Shown: piece after piece, positions 50,319 through 61,701 of the stretch
Layout of the letters: each line of letters begins with the position of its first letter
Numbering within the stretch: position 1 is the stretch's first letter
Source: Ascaris suum
Taxonomy: Eukaryota; Nematoda; Chromadorea; Rhabditida; Ascarididae
Reading direction: 5' to 3'
Length of the DNA stretch: 64,000 nucleotides
NCBI GenBank assembly: GCA_013433145.1
Contig: CM024168.1
Coordinates: 8,316,184-8,380,183, forward strand
Notes under the pieces: generated by a model
Told to the model about the DNA's origin: nothing
Databases searched by the model: none
The model's input: the letters and a program-made list of their open reading frames with translations, nothing else
Position numbers and translations under genes: made by a program

Positions 50319-50600
50319 TCCGGAATAATATTTCGGTGAACTACTCCTCTGAAACCGTGCACGCAATACGCTCGACATCCGAAAACTGATGAAAGAATGA
50401 AGTTCTCCCCTGCTCAAGAACAAGATACCGTTCGAGGAAAATTTCAACTTCCACGCCCAGCACGCGTCGCAGAGCTCAATCAACCGTCGTTATCACTCAC
50501 AAAACATCGAGCAACCGTTTGTAGAATAATGTCAATATAGTGGTGGTATTTTCCGTGATTGAAAAATGTCCGGTTCTGTTAACCTGACCTCTATTTCCCA

Positions 50601-50604
50601 CGCT

Positions 50605-50654
<50 letters not shown>

Positions 50655-50674
50655 GCCGATTGCGCCACGGAAGC
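50601..50674 (-). tRNA. tRNA-Asn(GTT), array copy 67
   Basis: Intact; isolated type B spacer. Private changes near 50764 and 50805 in its 5' flank. Confidence 0.95.
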
Positions 50675-50956
50675 TCCGGAATAATATTTCGGTGAACTAC
50701 TCCTCTGAAACCGTGCACGCAATACGCTCGACATCCGAAAACTGATGAAAGAATGAAGTTCTCCTCTGCTCAAGAACAAGCCACCGTTCGAGGAAAATTT
50801 CAACCTCCACGCCCAGCACGCGTCGCAGAGCTCAATCAACCGTCGTTATCACTCACAAAACATCGAGCAACCGTTTGTAGAATAATGTCAATATAGGGGT
50901 GCTGTCTTCGGTGATTGAAATATGTGCCGTTTTGTTAACCTGAAATCTATTTCCCA

Positions 50957-50960
50957 CGCT

Positions 50961-51010
<50 letters not shown>

Positions 51011-51030
51011 GCCGATTGCGCCACGGAAGC
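50957..51030 (-). tRNA. tRNA-Asn(GTT), array copy 68
   Basis: Intact tRNA; type A with CCTGAAATC in place of CCTGACCTC. Its 5' flank stays homologous only to about 51088, then diverges into the array border. Confidence 0.95.
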
Positions 51031-51088
51031 TCCGGAATAATATTTCGGTGAACTACTCCTCTGAAACCGTGCACGCAATACGCTCGAC

Positions 51089-51147
51089 GTCTATCCTCCC
51101 TAAAAATCATCAAACAATGTAGGTCTTCTGCACAGAAAACGGCGTCG
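51089..51147. repeat. Decayed array-unit flank at the right border
   Basis: AAAAATCATCAAACAATGTA followed by GGTCTTCTG aligns with the left-edge decayed unit (AAAAAATCATGAAACAATGA then GGTTCTCCG, about 26900-26928) better than with the standard unit (AACTGATGAAAGAATGAAGT). Homology ends where retroelement sequence begins at about 51150. Confidence 0.55.
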
Positions 51148-51149
51148 AT

Positions 51150-51874
51150 CATGTCTTCTCGCCGACGTGTCGCCCGCAGTCAAAGGCGAAGCCGAGCGCT
51201 TTGTCGACACGTTCAAGTGCAGTCTTCACAGACTTTAATGTGAAGGAACACTGGACCAAAACCTCCAGAGGTTTCTCTTCACCTATCGCTCGACTTCGAA
51301 CCCGACGCTCGATTAATCATGGTCGCCAGCGGAGCTTTTCATCGGGCGCAAGCTTCGAATAAGTTCTCCCTACTCAGCCCCACAATCCGTCACAAACGCA
51401 GGAAAAACAGGCGGACGGAGCAGCAATTCTACCTACGGCGCGGTGCTTGTAACCGAACATTCAGGTACGATGATCCAGTTCTTGTTCGCACTTCTTGCCA
51501 AGGCCCAGTCATTTGCTGGACAGAGGGGAAAATGTTGGAGGGTATGGAACGACTGCTGTACAAGGTACTCATCGGAAACGACACATGGATTCGACATGCA
51601 ATCTAGCTCAGACTACGCTTCACTGATTCAAACCAAAATGTGTCTGACGATCTTCGGACGCTCTTTGAAATGTTCGGTCTCCCGCAACCATCGGAGCAAT
51701 CGCCGGATCGCGAACACGCAGGGCCAGTCGGGCCCGCTCAAGCCAACGGTCACCGAGACGTGCTAGACGAACACACGAACGTCCACGACGCCTCAGCATC
51801 GAACCGCAACGAAGAACCTACGATGATGCCGGCCTTTAACCCGTTCCCTCGTCCTGCACTTGAAAAAGGAGAGG
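51150..51874 (+). mobile_element. Ty3/gypsy-type LTR retrotransposon, broken 3' end of pol (integrase tail)
   Basis: The plus strand reads GEAERFVDTFK near 51175-51215, then QRFLFTYRST near 51265, then FIGRK, FSLLSPTIRHKRRKNRR, DDPVLVR, LYKVLIGNDTWIRHA (ending about 51603) and DDLRTLFEMFGLPQP. This is the order of the end of a Ty3/gypsy integrase core followed by its GPY/F-like C-terminal part, as in nematode elements of the K02A2.6 type. Stops and frame changes (for example after HRL at about 51231 and HA at about 51605) break it. No 5' portion, protease or RT is present, so the copy is truncated at the array border. It encodes no intact protein. Confidence 0.75.
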
Positions 51875-52080
51875 TGTTACATATGTGGTGATGATTCAGT
51901 ACATCCGGGGTAGCATTGCGAAACGCTTGTTCACGTGGCATTTATTGCGACAAACAGTGGCCACGTCATGACGATGTCACGCTTCACCGTTTCGTCTAAT
52001 AAAGCTGCCTTCTCAAAGCGTCGTCCCATCAACACTGTGGTCAACTCTACCGCCTCGTCGTCTCGCCCACGACAGACAGG
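51875..52080 (+). mobile_element. Probable 3' LTR of the gypsy element
   Basis: A purine tract GAAAAAGGAGAGG at 51862-51874 (polypurine tract) is followed by TGTTACATATGTGG, a normal LTR start. AATAAA at 51998-52003 could be the LTR polyadenylation signal. The right end is uncertain, around GACAGACAGG; no second LTR is available in the window to define it. Confidence 0.5.
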
Positions 52081-52339
52081 AAAGGCATGATTTCGAACAC
52101 ACCATGGAAAAGTACGAGGATTAGGATATTTCTAGCAATAACATTGACGCCGATCTCAGCCAGTTTCTCAGGAAGTTCAACAAATGCAAGGCTGCTGCCA
52201 CAGCAGATGCATTCAGAAACCTCTAATGCCGCCTTAAACGAGAAACGCTAGCACTTAGATGTAAGAATCTCTAGATAGAACTCTTTTCATTTCTTGTTAC
52301 AGTCGAGATTCCCGACTTGACAGTGGCATTTTTTTTTGT
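52081..52339. other. No gene; degraded retroelement surroundings
   Basis: Sequence between the LTR and the first recognisable LINE coding. It may be the 5' coding part of the LINE, but no endonuclease motif is readable. Confidence 0.35.
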
Positions 52340-53700
52340 GTCGAAAGTGAGACTTCGAGTGAAGTCGAAGAAGCAATACGTGGTATGAAAACAAGAAAGG
52401 CTGCAGGGTTATATCAAGTGCACGCAGAGGAAATGGAAGCAGGAGGTGACCAACTTATAAAGGCATTCAGTGTCCGATTCAACTAGTATCTGCAATCAGG
52501 AAGAATACCTGCGGAATGGAAGAGATCCAGAACACTGTTGATTCCAAAGAAAGGAGAGCGCGAGGGCATCTACAATTACAAGACTTTTATGCGATTCGCA
52601 TATGCACCAATAGCGACCGCGCTTCACGAAAATTCAAGAGAACGGGCAAACTTCAGAAGCGCGATTTTCCGCTACTGATCACACCTTCATCGTGATGCAA
52701 TTGTATGAACAGTGCAGAGATTACAAAATTCCACGGTGTCTCCTCTTCGCTGATTTCAGGAAAGTCTTCGACTCTATAGAAAATAATGCCGTACTGCAAG
52801 CTCTACCGAACCAAGGGGTTCATCTTGTGTATGTAATGAACTACTAAGGATTCGCTGGCAGGATCTCACACGGGATCACCTTCTTTGATGAGCCAATAAG
52901 AATAACAATTAACAGAGGTGCAAAGGAAGGAGACATTTATTCCCCGAAAGCCTTCAAATGTGCGCTTGAAAATGTACTGTCAAATATGAGGACGATAGAG
53001 GGCTTTCGTATAGATGGAGAAGTACTTCAAATGCTGTTACTTGTATAGATATAGTGCTCAATGCATAGAGCCCACAAACGTTGCAACATCTCTTAAATGG
53101 AATTAATAACAATGCGAAGACAACTGGGCTGAAAACTCACAACGGAAAGACGCAGCGGATAAAGAATGACTACGTCTACCTGGGGCAAGCGATACAAACG
53201 AAGACTTTAGTAGAAGGGCGGATAGCCTTCATAAAGCTCCGCGTTATTTTCGCGGATAACAAAACTCATTTTCTGTGAAAGCAGAACTGTTTAACATATG
53301 ATTCTCCCTGTACTGTTATATGGAGGCGAAGGGTAGAATACTGCGCCTGCATAAGGTCGAAGTCAGTAGTAACTCAAAGAGCCATGGAACGACGTATGGT
53401 GGGTATCAGCAGGCTGCACATGTCTCAAATGAAGATCTGCGAGAGTAAACACAGAGGCGTTCTTGGGCTGGTCACGTAGCAAGAATGGACCAGAACCGAT
53501 GGGCAAAGCGGTTTGTTGAATGGAATCCATGAAACGTTAGAAGAAAATCGGGAAGACGACCATTGAGGTGGAGGGATCCGCATGCGCGCATACGTCGAAT
53601 CACGTTGATGCGCAAAGCACAGGATCGAGGCGGATGGAAGCAGGTTTCAGCTGCATCGATGGAGAGACTTTCTCTAGTCGATGAAATCAGAGCTGCATAA
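52340..53700 (+). mobile_element. RTE-type non-LTR retrotransposon, broken reverse transcriptase
   Basis: Conserved LINE RT pieces are readable in several frames: EVEEAIRGMKTRKAAG (52364-52411), GRIPAEWKRS..LLIPKKGERE (52499-52561), LFADFRKVFDSIE (motif A, 52742-52780), NNNAKTTGLKTHNGKTQ (53104-53154), YVYLGQAIQT (53171-53200), RSWAGHVARMDQNRWAKR (about 53456-53510) and GRRPLRWRD with RGGWKQVSAAS near the 3' end. The order matches RTE-clade elements. Frames shift repeatedly with many stops. The motif C region (FADD in the family) reads as a shifted remnant with stops at about 53040-53062, so catalysis is lost. Confidence 0.8.
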
Positions 53701-55768
53701 ATTATCTAGGTAAAATATCCCACACGATCTGCTTGCTCCATCGCAGACGCTGCTCATTTCAAACGAACCTATGCCGACAAGGAAGAGAATTTGATCGCCC
53801 ACACATCTTTTATACTGTTGACAGTAGAGAGCAAATCGATGCAACCGTGCTTAACGGGATTTTCTCATGTGTTGCAAAAAATCACTCGCAGCATTTTCCT
53901 TTCTTCACTTTGGCTAAAAAAGTCTTCAAAGGAGCACGATAGCAAGGAACAATTCAGTTATCTTTGATAATGCCTTGAAGGACGTTGAAAAATAAGCAGT
54001 AGGCCCAGATTTTGGAAAGCAGTAAAATTCAAGATTCCATGTATCAATCATCGCCATCAGCTGTACATATTGGAAACATCTGATGTGTAATCATAGATTA
54101 GTATGAATGAAGTGAAGAATTCATGCTGAATAATTTGAAAGTGAGAACAAGATGCAAAATGCAAGCATCAGTCAAACAGCGTAGGAAAAGTGTTTTTATG
54201 CATGCAACTTCAAACCTGTCGTTATGATCTAAAAGCAAGTATCACGTCAGCGCATTATGTGGCGCAAAATACCTTGAAGCGTTCCCCTTTTGGGCATCTT
54301 GATGGTCTTATGGGCATATTCTCTCATCGAACATTTCGCTTCACATTAGCAGCCATTCGTGCCTGTGCATTCCCTACACCACAATTTTTCGTGCCCCAAA
54401 TAATTACCTGTCTTATGCAGTGTGACAGTTTTTTCTCAGACCGTGCTTTCCAATTTCACGTGTAGGCACTTTGTGATAATCACAGCACCGAGAGAGAAAA
54501 TTTGGCTCATACACTACTGCTCATACTTTCGTTATTTCGTTATGAAATCCCGTTTAGATGTAAAGCCGACAGTCGGATAACTGACCGAACGCCTTCGGCT
54601 GCAATTGAGTTCCGTTGAAAATCGAATTCAGTTCGGGAATATTGGTCCTTACTCGCAAAAGACAGTCGGCTAGAACGAGTTCCAGTTAAAAAGCCTTTAA
54701 AAAAATGAAAACGGAATTTCATTCGATAAATTCGGTCAAATTTTTTGCTGTCGGTGATGATAACTTTCTTGGGTAGTGATTACTATTAGGTGATAGTTTT
54801 CAGGGATTTTCAGGTCCATTATCTCGGAAACAGTCAAATTAGCGTACAGTTCCAAGTTTGAAATTCTCACACATGAAGAACCTCTTTGGAACTATAATTT
54901 AAAAGAAGGAAGCATCTTCGCTTATAGTCGATAAAAAAGGTTCAATAAACCGCACGTCGAGAACGATGCCCTTAAATGTGGTGAACGAAAACTACTTATG
55001 CTATGGACACTTTTGCTGAAAGTTCGAAGGAATAACTATTCAAACTCTCGAGCAACTGAGTCGAAGGATTCCTTCAAATAAGTGATTATATTTAATGATT
55101 ACTATACCACCTGAATTTCTTCGCTCGAACAACTTTGTTCTTGTGGTTTTAGAGGCGGATTTCACTTTGCACTAAAGCTGTACGTTTTTGCAGAGTGTGT
55201 TGCAAACCTCATGCAGAACGGGGGCATTTATCACTGCAAATGTACATACTTGCAAAGCTGATTTCACTTCACCGTGTGCCCCTTTATACATTGCTTGGAT
55301 CAGGTTTTGGAATTCTACGCGTTTTTTTCACCGCAGCCGCATAGCGACTTCTCCCATATCAAGCATTATTTAGATGCTGCATGGTGAGACCCCTCCCCCC
55401 TCCCAAAAAAAAAATCCGACCCTTCGAGTTTTGAACACCGTGGCTTTTGTTAATCGTTACTGCGCTGTCGAGTGTCGCCATTTCTTGTGTGCATCATGCG
55501 GCCTGATTTGTGATCGAACTCTGTACTGACCGTCATTTTAAAATGGATTTCAGGTTTTCATTCCTTTCCTTCCGTTAGTAAAATATCTTTCTGAATGAGA
55601 TAGAATTAGGATCCATGAGTCTTCCGCTACTCTATGCAGTTATAAAATTCTCACGCTGTAGTATTCGAAAGTTGATTAATTGGTTACGCGTCCTCGCGTA
55701 GAAACCGTTCTTTCATTGTGTTTCTACTTACGTCTCGTGCACTTTTTGATAATTTTTATTTACTGCAG
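53701..55768. other. No firm gene
   Basis: No recognisable domain. One small plus-strand candidate exon lies at 55194-55241 (after GTTTTTGCAG, before GTACAT) reading CVANLMQNGGIYHCK. It may be an upstream exon of the unidentified gene that follows, but it is too short to be sure. Confidence 0.35.
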
Positions 55769-55849
55769 GAGCAAATTTGTAAATTTGCAGCTTTATCACC
55801 AAAAGTCAAGTTCTCGCCTCAAGATCTTCGTTGTGGGTCTATTTCTCAG
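55769..55849 (+). CDS. Exon of an unidentified protein-coding gene
   Basis: Twenty-seven codons in phase 0 between TTTACTGCAG (ending 55768) and CAG|GTATGC (donor at 55850). It reads EQICKFAALSP, then KVKFSPQDLRCGSISQ. Both splice signals are strong and the frame stays open across exactly the exon. The family is not recognised. The next exon in the same phase is at 55983. Confidence 0.45.
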
Positions 55850-55982
55850 GTATGCATTTCCCTGGACTTCACCACTGAGTTCTTAGCACTTCGCAAATTT
55901 GTCTTTGCAATGTGTGTCATAAGGAGGTTTCATCTTCGCGTGTGTGTACCTGTTTGTGCTTCAGCCATTGCAGTAGTTTCAG

Positions 55983-56045
55983 CTCGGAAACATGATTCGA
56001 GCTACGAGCTTTGATGGGAATGATTTACATTTTATGGCAGCAACT
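55983..56045 (+). CDS. Next exon of the unidentified gene
   Basis: Twenty-one codons, phase 0 at both ends, between TAGTTTCAG (ending 55982) and ACT|GTAAGA (donor at 56046). It reads LGNMIRATSFDGNDLHFMAAT. Joined to the preceding exon it leaves a 133-bp intron and an uninterrupted frame. The residue composition suggests a folded domain, but I cannot name it. Confidence 0.45.
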
Positions 56046-58510
<2,465 letters not shown>

Positions 58511-59208
58511 GTTTCTAAAAATATTGATATGAGTGTTTGTAAATTCGAAGATTTTTATTATAAGATGTCTGAGTGGTTTCAGCAAAACTGTAGTTATGAC
58601 ATCAGTAGTAACATAGTGGTAGGCATATTCACTACAAGCTAACGCCAAGGTTCCCGATTTTGTGGTTTAGCGAATAAATAAGTTTCATATTATAAGATGT
58701 TAGGAAATGATTTCGGCGACGCATCTATTGGCATCCATCTAGTTCTTCTTTGCTTTCAGATGATTCACATCTTAATGCAAACATATCATAGTCGCGTTCT
58801 GTCGACAATGAATCATCTGCCCATAACTTGCAAAATCAAATTCTGTATAACATAAAATCGTTTCTCTAAAATTTCATGACAGTTCCATGTCAGCTATTTA
58901 GAATGCAGTTTTAGTCAAACAGGTGTCACTTTGATTTCTCTCAGCAAAGCCATCGATGACAAAGCACACCAAGTCCTTTTCATGTTCTAGGTTTATGAAG
59001 GAGTCTGACGAGGCGCACTTCTCGTTAAGACTTGAGAGTTTCGCCACTGTAATAATACACAAATGTTGGCGCATCATAATATCAACCTCATAATGACTGT
59101 AGTTAGGAATGCGCTCTGATATTAGCAAAATAGCATGAAATTGAGGGAATAACTTTAGAAGAGAGCAAAATTTCATCTTTCATCAAAGTCACACTTGCTT
59201 ACTTTCAG

Positions 59209-59446
59209 TGAAGTCAATATAGCCTTTAATGGAATGGTTGAAGAGCTGTTAGTATATCTTGACATAAGTTTCACTTGTAACCTTCAAAAGATTCCCAGTG
59301 AAAACAAGTTGCATTTTGAGCTCACTGATGAACTCGGCTATGAAGGAGGTGCAACATTCACTCACGATGGGACGCAAACTACCTACCGTGCATCTCGACC
59401 GAAGACGCTTGAAGAAATTCACGAGTATAAAAGGCTGCTAGGGTAT
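59209..59446 (+). CDS. Exon of an unidentified protein-coding gene
   Basis: After TTACTTTCAG (ending 59208) the frame runs 79 codons: EVNIAFNGMVEELLVYLDIS, then KLHFELTDELGYEGGATF, then RASRPKTLEEIHEYKRLLG. Two overlapping donors end it: GG|GTATGT (at 59443) or TAT|GTATAG (at 59447). The second gives phase 0 and joins in frame to the exon at 59971. The family is not recognised; a beta-rich domain followed by a helix is suggested. A possible small exon upstream at 58991-59048 reads FMKESDEAHFSLRLESFAT, but its phase does not join directly. Confidence 0.5.
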
Positions 59447-59803
59447 GTATAGAAGGAGCTCAACTGAATTGGGGAAATCGGATCAGATCCTTCAATGAAA
59501 TCAGCGTCTCCAGCCAACTGTAGTCGATGTTAAAATAATTTGTTATCTGGCATGCAATGTGTGCTCAAAACAGGCCAAATCATGTATGCATGAAGAGTTA
59601 CGAAGTTCAAACAAGAACATGAAACATTTTTTCGCTGCAATGAAAGCATATTTTCTTTTTCAGTTTATAGTCAGTAACATTATATTTCCAAAAACGGTGC
59701 TATCGCCATCGTATTTGAGTAAATTTTTAGGTGCTAGTGTTATAGTGTAGATGTACCCGTAATAGGATATTCGCCGTATTACAGACCCTGTGGACACTCC
59801 CCT

Positions 59804-59863
59804 CTGAACAATATGCCAATTATTTAAGAGTTCTCATACATACGACATAAAGCCTCCGAAGGC
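59804..59863. repeat. Short direct repeat, copy 1
   Basis: About 60 bp shared with 60341-60400 in the same orientation: TGAACAAYATGYCAATTATT, then TAARAGTTCTCATRCATACG, then ACATAAAGCCTCC. Roughly five differences. Confidence 0.85.
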
Positions 59864-59970
59864 AATACTGATGCAATGACAGTACTTTCTCTGGCGAACA
59901 AAAAAAGATGAGATAAAATATGCGGCACCTAAGCTGCTTAGATCGACCTATGCATACGCCATTATTGCAG

Positions 59971-60087
59971 GTGAAAGTGAACGAGCGCTATAACAAAAAA
60001 CTAGCTCATTTCAACCATGAGAGAACTGTTTTAATCAAATGGAGGCCATGGAAAAAAAGATCGCTGGCATGTAACGTTAATAGATGA
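59971..60087 (+). CDS. Candidate terminal exon of the unidentified gene
   Basis: From TTATTGCAG (ending 59970) an open frame of 38 codons ends at TGA (60085-60087). It starts VKVNERYNKKLAHFNHERTV and continues LIKWRPWKKRSL, strongly basic. In phase 0 it joins the exon ending at 59446, leaving an intron of 524 bp that contains one copy of the short direct repeat. Confidence 0.4.
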   Translation: MKVNERYNKKLAHFNHERTVLIKWRPWKKRSLACNVNR

Positions 60088-60340
60088 ACTGAGGAGGATA
60101 AATTCGGAATATATTGTACGCGACGTACAGGTGAAGCAGCCACGTGGCAGTGCAGAAAGGGAAGATTGTCACATTGGGATAATAGCAGTATTGTCGCTCC
60201 TTCGCCGTTATCCTCAAGTCGATTATGCAAACCTAATTGCTCGAATGAACTTGAATACATGCACATCTAACCACTCCAGGTCACTTTTTTTATGTAACGT
60301 GCAGTGTGCATTCGCTCATCTTACGACCTCTCCAGATCTT

Positions 60341-60400
60341 TGAACAACATGTCAATTATTTAAAAGTTCTCATGCATACGACATAAAGCCTCCAACGGCG
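60341..60400. repeat. Short direct repeat, copy 2
   Basis: Counterpart of 59804-59863, about 540 bp downstream in the same orientation. Confidence 0.85.
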
Positions 60401-61469
60401 CAGTACATCGGTGTTCCTTCCATCATGCGCTGTGCCTCTCTATCTCTATGTCTGGCGTATTTTTCTTTTTTCTTCCTCGGATCATATGCTCACAGTGCTT
60501 AAGCGTGATTTTCTATCCGAGGTAAGTTAAGCTGAGTGGAGCTGATCCCAAACAGCAAACGGTGGAAAGAGCATCTGAAAACCCGACGGTTGACGTGTCG
60601 GTAGATTTTATAATGTAGGAGTCGCACTTGTTACAGGGCCTCACGACGGTTTCATTAAAACATCCACAGGTGAAGCTCCAATTAAAAACCGGGTCGGCGA
60701 TAAAAGCCAGGCTCCTAGCTCTATATCCATGCGCCTTTCCGCGCTTCCCTCTTTCCAGTCAGCCTTTCACAGTCGATTTGCTTAGTAAAAAAAACTTCTC
60801 CGAGCACCGTATGAAATATACCTATTGTTTTTATTGTACTATGACTTGATTAGCAATAAATTACACAAAATCACGAAGGTTTCAACTTTCATTCTTTTTA
60901 CGCTTTAGTCTTCTTTGCTTTCTTCGGCTTTAAAAAGCAAATTGCAGTCTGAACTATGGGCAACAGCACGCTTGAAATAAACGTATAATGGACAATTCTC
61001 CACCATCAACACTTTTGGTTTGTTCTCTTGTGGTAGCATGTGACGGAAGCGGAATGACAGTCCGCACTGTACCGACAATCACTTGAAAACTTATGGGGAC
61101 ACTCAACTATTTCCAAGCGTTTATGCATTTACCTACATTAAGCATAAGCTGGTGTAGCAAAAGCCCATTTCATCTTTTCCCGCAATGAAACAGGTGAAAG
61201 AGCCTACACGAGGGTCAGTATTGAAGTGTGCGCCATTATTGAAATGTGGGAAAGAAGGGAAAGAGAAAGAGAGTTCGGATTCCGGAAAACATCAACGTTC
61301 GCATGCTTGTCCCTTCCCATCCGCGATATTTTGCTACCGGTTCCACTTTCGTTCTCATCGCTCATTCCGGTTTTCTATCGCCTGTTGCAGTGCAAAATAA
61401 ATATTTCCTCTGCGTTTCTTCTGCTTGGTAATGAAATGATGGAGGTAACGAGACTAAGAAGTAAGTCAG
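60401..61469. other. No recognisable gene
   Basis: Short frames only. A plus-strand frame at 61246-61431 reads RIPENINVRMLVPSHPRYFA and could be a real exon, but no family or splice context supports it. Confidence 0.35.
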
Positions 61470-61660
61470 ATGAAAGTGGATACGGTGTCGCTCTCGAGAT
61501 TCCGCATTGACAAAATTCAACGAGCAAAAACGACGAAAATAACCGCTATAACAGTTGTATCCGGAGCAGTATTTCTTACTGTATATGTTTCCTGCACAAG
61601 AGCAAGAGGCAAATGTAAAATACTTTTATCCGTTGATATTAAGCATACACGATTAATAAA
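61470..61660 (+). CDS. Candidate first exon with a membrane anchor
   Basis: ATG at 61470 opens 63 codons plus two bases and ends at AAA|GTAAGT (donor at 61661), a near-consensus donor. Residues 24-42 (ITAITVVSGAVFLTVYVSC) are hydrophobic after a basic stretch (KIQRAKTTK), which suggests a type II signal anchor. A 41-bp intron to TAG at 61699-61701 would keep it in frame with the PD40 segment downstream. It could equally be an unrelated exon. Confidence 0.35.
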
Positions 61661-61701
61661 GTAAGTGGAGTTTTTAAGGGTCCACATAGTATCATCGCTA
61701 G

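Larger units (their letters stand above)
26995..51088 (-). repeat. Tandem array of 68 tRNA-Asn units, period 353-356 bp
   Basis: Sixty-eight head-to-tail units each hold one 74-nt tRNA-Asn(GTT) gene on the minus strand. Most units are exactly 356 bp; the shorter ones (353-355) owe their deletions to one short segment 3' of the tRNA. Outside that segment the units are almost identical, with rare exceptions such as a T at 29749, AATGCTC at 28360, GATACC at 50425 and CCTCTGC/CCTCC near 50764 and 50805. The tRNA has intact internal Pol III promoter boxes: A box TGGCGCAATCGG and B box GGTTCAAGCCC, both fitting consensus. Two main spacer forms occur, called here type A (GGGGTGCTGTCTTCGGTG, then GAAATATGTGCCG on the plus strand) and type B (TGGTGGTATTTTCCGTG, then GAAAAATGTCCGG). 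The identical 67- and 73-codon frames that recur in each unit are by-products of the repeat. Confidence 0.98.

Noticed and set aside
26995..51088. CRISPR-like array (regular repeats with variable spacers)
   Set aside because: The conserved part is over 300 bp and contains a tRNA gene. The variable part is a set of related alleles, not unrelated spacers, and the genome is eukaryotic.
26995..51088. rDNA or 5S gene cluster
   Set aside because: The conserved gene in each unit folds as tRNA-Asn; no 5S-like sequence is present in the unit.
27164..51152. A 67-codon minus-strand frame (starting MIELCDACW) and a 61-99-codon frame (containing HGFRGVVHRNIIPELPWRN) repeated in every unit
   Set aside because: Both run through the tRNA gene and are identical only because the DNA repeat is identical. 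There are no synonymous changes to indicate protein selection, and the second is the usual misread translation of a tRNA.
58898..59176. 92-codon minus-strand frame
   Set aside because: Antisense to the plus-strand candidate exons at 58991 and 59209, with no splice signals or motif of its own.
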